This document shows positions 31,729 through 35,008 of a stretch of DNA of 35,008 nt, one piece after another. The stretch is from Clostridia bacterium (GTDB lineage Bacteria > Bacillota > Clostridia > Oscillospirales > CAG-272). Location: positions 1-35,008 of the forward strand of contig JAFUPC010000089.1 of assembly GCA_017481495.1 (NCBI GenBank), in the 5' to 3' direction. The notes beneath the pieces were generated by a model. The model searched no databases. It saw only the letters and a list, made by a program, of their open reading frames with translations, and was not told where the DNA came from. Each line of letters opens with the position of its first letter. Position 1 is the first letter of the stretch. Both the position numbers and the translations under genes were made by a program.

Positions 31729-33471
31729 TCACATTTCCGTCCAGGAGAGCGCATCCTGACGGTATGCCGCCTGCTTTTCGTCTGCTTCTTCCGTGGTCGT
31801 GCCGGAGACGAGAAGATAGATCTTGATTTTCGGCTCGGTGCCGGAGGGACGGATGACGATGGTGTCATGCGCATCCGTGACAAAGGACAAGACATCGGAC
31901 GAATCCATGCCGGTCGGGGTCTTCTCTCCGGTCACGGTGTCGGTCACCGTTTGCGCAAGATAATCGGTGAAGCGGACGACTGCTTTGCCGCCGATGGTCT
32001 TCGGAGGTGTTTCGCGCAGGGACTTCATCAGCGCCTTCATGTTGGCAAGTCCCTCAAGACCTTTCATATAGATATTGGCAATGCCGTCGCGGTAGCAGCC
32101 GTATTTTGCATACATATCGTCCATCGCATCAATGAGGGTCATGTGACGGGTGTGGTAATATGCCGCCATCTCCACAATGAGCATCGTTGTGACGACCGCA
32201 TCCTTGTCCTTGGCATAATCGCCGCGCAGGTAGCCGTAGCTTTCCTCAAAGCCGAGCAGGTATCCGTCTGTGTTGCCCTTTTTCTGCTCCTCCAGGATCC
32301 GCTCGCCGATATACTTGAAGCCTGTGAACGTCTGGTACATCGGAACGCCGTTTGCTTCGCAGACCTTGGTCGCCATTTCGGTGGAAACGATGGACTTGAT
32401 GGCATACGGCTGTGCGGGGAGCGTGCCGAGGCGCTTCTGGGTCGTGATGATATAATCAAGGAGCAGAACGCCCATTTGGTTGCCGGTCAGACAGTGGAAC
32501 TGTCCATCCTTGCCCTTTGCCATGACACCGACACGGTCGGCATCCGGGTCGGTCGCAATGATGAGGTCGGAGCCAACCTTTGCCGCCATTTCGATACCGA
32601 GTGCGAAGACCTCCGGGTATTCAGGGTTCGGGAACGCAACAGTCGGGAAATTGCCATCGATGATCATCTGCTCGGGCACTGTGTAAAGCTGTTTGACACC
32701 GATGCGGGTCAGAATTTCGGGAACGAGCTTGTGTCCCGTGCCGTGGAGGGGCGTGTAGATGATGGAAAGCTCATCTGCGGCTTCTTTGACGACCGCGGGA
32801 TCGACGATCTGCTTTTCGACTTCTGCAAGATAGGAGCGGTCGAGCGCCTCGCCGACAATCTCGCAGAGTCCGGACGAGCGTGCATCGGCAAGCGGCACCC
32901 GGGCGACACCGGAGAAGATGTCGGTCGCTTCAATCGCGGCGGAAACGACGGCGGCCTGTTCCGGGGAGATCTGTGCGCCGTCTTCCCAGTACGCCTTGTA
33001 GCCGTTGTATTCCTTGGGGTTGTGGGAAGCGGTGATGTTGATGCCGGCGATGCAGTGCAGCGCACCGATGGCATAAGAGAGTACGGGGGTGGGGCGGAGG
33101 GCATCAAAGAGATAGACCTTGATGCCGTTGGCGCACAGAACCTCTGCCGCCGTTTCCGCAAAGGTGCGCGCACGGTTGCGGCAGTCGTGTGCAATGACAA
33201 CACCGCGCTTCATGGCATCCTCGCCCTTGCTGCGGATGAGGGTCGCCATGCCCTGGGTCGCGTGCGCGACGGTATAGACGTTCATGGCGTTGGTTCCGGC
33301 ATTCATCGTGCCGCGCAGACCGGCTGTGCCGAAGGACAGGTAGGAAATGAAGCGCTGCTTGATCTCCTTGTCATCGTCACGGATGGCCGCAAGTTCGGCG
33401 CGGGTTTCTTCGTCCACGGACGGTTCAGCCATCCAGCGGGCGTATTCGGCTCTGTAATCAAGTTCAGACAT
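31729..33471 (-). CDS. Phosphosugar mutase (phosphoglucomutase/phosphomannomutase, PgcA type)
   Basis: The 580-residue protein has all motifs of the alpha-D-phosphohexomutase family: catalytic phosphoserine loop TASHNPKEYNGYK (S149), metal loop DPDADR (308-313), sugar-binding GFEESYGYL and phosphate-binding RPSGTEPKIK near the C terminus. The length fits the Firmicute PgcA/YhxB group, which interconverts glucose 1-phosphate and 6-phosphate for envelope glycolipid and polysaccharide synthesis. GAAAGGA lies 9 bases before the ATG. It is 53 bases after the TSCPD gene and 12 bases before the membrane-protein gene. Glucose versus mannose preference cannot be told. Confidence 0.93.
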   Translation of the reverse strand: MSELDYRAEYARWMAEPSVDEETRAELAAIRDDDKEIKQRFISYLSFGTAGLRGTMNAGTNAMNVYTVAHATQGMATLIRSKGEDAMKRGVVIAHDCRNRARTFAETAAEVLCANGIKVYLFDALRPTPVLSYAIGALHCIAGINITASHNPKEYNGYKAYWEDGAQISPEQAAVVSAAIEATDIFSGVARVPLADARSSGLCEIVGEALDRSYLAEVEKQIVDPAVVKEAADELSIIYTPLHGTGHKLVPEILTRIGVKQLYTVPEQMIIDGNFPTVAFPNPEYPEVFALGIEMAAKVGSDLIIATDPDADRVGVMAKGKDGQFHCLTGNQMGVLLLDYIITTQKRLGTLPAQPYAIKSIVSTEMATKVCEANGVPMYQTFTGFKYIGERILEEQKKGNTDGYLLGFEESYGYLRGDYAKDKDAVVTTMLIVEMAAYYHTRHMTLIDAMDDMYAKYGCYRDGIANIYMKGLEGLANMKALMKSLRETPPKTIGGKAVVRFTDYLAQTVTDTVTGEKTPTGMDSSDVLSFVTDAHDTIVIRPSGTEPKIKIYLLVSGTTTEEADEKQAAYRQDALSWTEM

Positions 33472-33524
33472 ATCGTTGTATCCTTTCCGTTATATAGTAT
33501 CCGGAGGAATGTCCGGGAATGTGT

Positions 33525-33782
33525 TCAGGCGTTTTCGCGTGCTTCGGCAAGTGCCCGTGCAAGCTGGTCGGGGCAGGAGGTGGGCTTGGGGCCGCACTTG
33601 ATGCCGGACAGGCGTTCAATGGCATCGTCCACTTTCATGCCGGCGACCAGAGCCGCAACGCCCTTGGTGTTGCCGGAGCATCCGCCCATGAACTGCACCT
33701 CTTTGACGGTATCGCCGTCGAGCACGATGTGAATGGCACGGGAGCAGGTGCCGCGGGTCGTATAGTCAATGATTTTTTCCAT
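33525..33782 (-). CDS. TSCPD domain protein (TIGR03905 type)
   Basis: The 85-residue protein carries four cysteines (C13, C35, C63, C70) and the name-giving TSCPD at 68-72. This matches the small TIGR03905 family, related to the C-terminal metal-binding domain of some ribonucleotide reductases. The cysteines probably bind a metal. The cellular role is unknown. An earlier ATG at 33797 directly touches the AAAGG site, so the ATG at 33782 is preferred. It has its own promoter and leads the operon with the phosphosugar mutase. Confidence 0.85.
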   Translation of the reverse strand: MEKIIDYTTRGTCSRAIHIVLDGDTVKEVQFMGGCSGNTKGVAALVAGMKVDDAIERLSGIKCGPKPTSCPDQLARALAEARENA

Positions 33783-33826
33783 AATGTTTGGAACCATCCT
33801 TTATTTATATTATAAGCGATACCAAT

Positions 33827-33855
33827 ATTATACCACATTATCGCCGGATTGTACA
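33827..33855 (-). promoter_or_regulatory. Promoter of the TSCPD-phosphosugar mutase operon
   Basis: On the minus strand TGTACA (33855-33850), a 17-base spacer and TATAAT (33832-33827). The -35 is imperfect and the -10 is consensus. Confidence 0.7.
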
Positions 33856-34002
33856 GAGAAAAGACCGAAATTTTTTGTGAATTTCCACGCTTTCCTTGAC
33901 GAAAAAACGGGTATGTGCAAATTACACAAGAAAACGCAGAAATCATCGTAAAATTTGTACACAGGAAATTCGCCGGAAACGGAAGAAATTTTTCAAAACC
34001 CC

Positions 34003-34031
34003 TTGATTTTTTTGCGGAAATAGGGTATAAT
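34003..34031 (+). promoter_or_regulatory. Promoter of the S10 operon
   Basis: TTGATT (34003-34008), a 17-base spacer and TATAAT (34026-34031), preceded by an A/T-rich GAAATTTTTCAAAA tract. This shows that the S10 operon starts transcription here, independently of tuf. Confidence 0.88.
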
Positions 34032-34039
34032 ATATAATG

Positions 34040-34484
34040 CTTGATGTGCGATGAAGCGGGAGGTGGCTGAAAGGCACCGCGGGGATAACATCTCCGGATG
34101 TCGGTTCAGGGAATTTCCGCAGAGTATGTCCGATATTTAACCGGGCGACAGCAACAGCTGAACATAGGAGAGACCTCCTTGAAGAGAACTCTTTTTTATT
34201 GGGTCGGGAGAAACACCCGGCACGGTGATAAGGTTTTATGACACGGACGGTTTATCATGAGAATGCATCCGCGTGCGGAGCACTCCTCCATTCACCCCGG
34301 AACCTTCCCGGTACCCAAAGTTACTCCGGTACCTGAAAGATTCCGTTTTTTATGGAGAGCCGCGAAACACCCGGAATCGTGTTCAGTAAAAATCAAACGC
34401 GGATGGGAAACATTACGCAGGGCAAGCAGCGTACATCCGCGGTGCCGTCGTTTAAAACCAATCATTTTAAAAGGAGGCAAAACC
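34040..34484 (+). ncRNA. Long structured leader of the S10 operon
   Basis: About 445 bases separate the promoter from rpsJ without a credible gene. Complementary segments are visible: GGTG/CACC near 34062-34078, GTTCAG/CTGAAC near 34103-34162, AGGAG/CTCCT at 34166-34179 followed by a small hairpin and T6 at 34192-34197, and GGTACC repeated near 34310-34340. In several bacteria the S10 leader is the target of ribosomal protein L4. Whether that holds here is inference. Confidence 0.55.
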
Positions 34485-34796
34485 ATGGCAGCAAGCGAAA
34501 AGATCAGAATCAGACTGAAGTCCTACGACCACACCTTAATCGACGGTGCGGCAGAAAAGATCGTGGAATGCGCAAAGAGAAACGGTGCAACCGTTTCCGG
34601 TCCGATCCCGCTCCCCACAGAGAGAGAGATTGTCACCATCCTTCGTGCCGTTCACAAGTACAAGGACAGCCGTGAACAGTTTGAACTGAGAACCCACAAG
34701 AGACTGATTGATGTGATCAAGCCGTCCAAGAAGGCGATCGAAGCAATCACGACGCTCGAGCTCCCGGCGGGAGTTGAAATCGAAGTCAAGCTGTAA
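34485..34796 (+). CDS. rpsJ: 30S ribosomal protein S10
   Basis: This 103-residue protein has the S10 hallmarks [56 protein letters not shown] and the ending [11 protein letters not shown]. It is part of the 30S head and, as NusE, of transcription antitermination complexes. AAGGAGG lies 7 bases before the ATG at 34485. The same frame is open back to 34257, but that part is leader. It is the first gene of the S10 operon, 87 bases before rplC. Confidence 0.97.
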   Translation: MAASEKIRIRLKSYDHTLIDGAAEKIVECAKRNGATVSGPIPLPTEREIVTILRAVHKYKDSREQFELRTHKRLIDVIKPSKKAIEAITTLELPAGVEIEVKL

Positions 34797-34883
34797 TCCG
34801 ATCGGCTGACTTACGATGACCAGTTGGTCATGTTGGCACACGAATGCGGTGTCAACCAATAACACAACAGGAGGAAACTTAAA

Positions 34884-35008
34884 ATGAAAAAAGGCATTAT
34901 CGGTAAGAAGCTCGGTATGACGCAGGTTTTCGATGAAAACGGCAACGTCATCCCGGTAACCCTCATCGCAGCAGGTCCCTGCGTTGTCGTTCAGAAGAAG
35001 ACCGTTGA
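34884..35008 (+). CDS. rplC: 50S ribosomal protein L3, N-terminal part (3' end outside window)
   Basis: The window ends after about 41 codons. The start [20 protein letters not shown] is the conserved L3 N terminus, preceded by GGAGG about 8 bases upstream. L3 is an early-assembly protein of the 50S subunit near the peptidyl transferase centre. Its order after rpsJ is the usual one. Confidence 0.97.
   Translation, partial: MKKGIIGKKLGMTQVFDENGNVIPVTLIAAGPCVVVQKKTV

Noticed and set aside
30922..33732. A 936-codon open frame on the plus strand
   Set aside because: It is antisense to the well-supported phosphosugar mutase and membrane-protein genes, has no ribosome site and reads as low-complexity shadow protein. 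It arises from GC-rich codon use on the other strand.
34257..34484. A 76-codon in-frame extension of rpsJ
   Set aside because: S10 is about 102 residues in most bacteria, and the strong AAGGAGG site points to the ATG at 34485. The extension is leader RNA.

Overview
The window looks like chromosome of a moderately GC-rich Clostridia-type Firmicute, probably a gut commensal of the Oscillospirales or a related group. The lineage is inferred from these features: strong A-rich Shine-Dalgarno sites, an FMN riboswitch in front of an ECF riboflavin transporter gene, long-form HPF, a one-operon potABCD, a TIGR03905-type TSCPD protein and a PgcA-type phosphosugar mutase. The window starts inside the end of tuf (EF-Tu) and finishes at rpsJ-rplC. 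In many Firmicutes these two loci are close together; here about 34 kb of mostly accessory genes lies between them.

Layout. 1-1500: end of tuf, terminator, large FMN riboswitch, ribU. 1557-6243: a minus-strand sugar-type operon (TIM-barrel isomerase, solute-binding lipoprotein, Gfo/Idh oxidoreductase) divergent from an AraC regulator, with overlapping promoters. 6300-8100: tRNA-Lys, then an isolated phage-type lysis cassette (coiled-coil protein, GH25 lysozyme, holin) with its own housekeeping promoter. 8160-9140: about 1 kb without a gene, containing a strong promoter and a probable structured RNA. 9141-13232: potABCD. 13620-15201: hpf plus an oxidoreductase on the minus strand. 15465: tRNA-Glu, followed by a chain of hairpin repeats. 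15844-18155: SGNH esterase and GH32. 18524: a small 2[4Fe-4S] ferredoxin gene. 18798-20490: trmN6 and rsmI. 20504-25692: two WbsX/GH99-like paralogues, a sugar isomerase-like protein and an unassigned 589-residue protein.

25741-30611 is the most unusual part. It is a tightly packed minus-strand run of seven genes for exported or membrane proteins. It has three copies of a conserved module beginning KPVIYLYP and three copies of a lipoprotein module with an LPxxW...RF(W/Y)P pattern. One gene fuses the two modules, while next to it the same modules are separate genes joined by an ATGA overlap. I know of no function for this locus and regard it as the best candidate for an undescribed system. Its last gene appears frameshifted at a six-base homopolymer.

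30817-33782 holds an operon of a TSCPD protein, a phosphosugar mutase and a multi-pass membrane protein. A long structured leader with its own promoter then precedes rpsJ and rplC.

Working together: the carbohydrate genes (solute-binding protein, isomerases, oxidoreductases, esterase, GH32, WbsX-like enzymes, phosphosugar mutase) suggest a glycan-using lifestyle. However, no sugar ABC permease or transport ATPase lies in the window, so uptake must use components encoded elsewhere.
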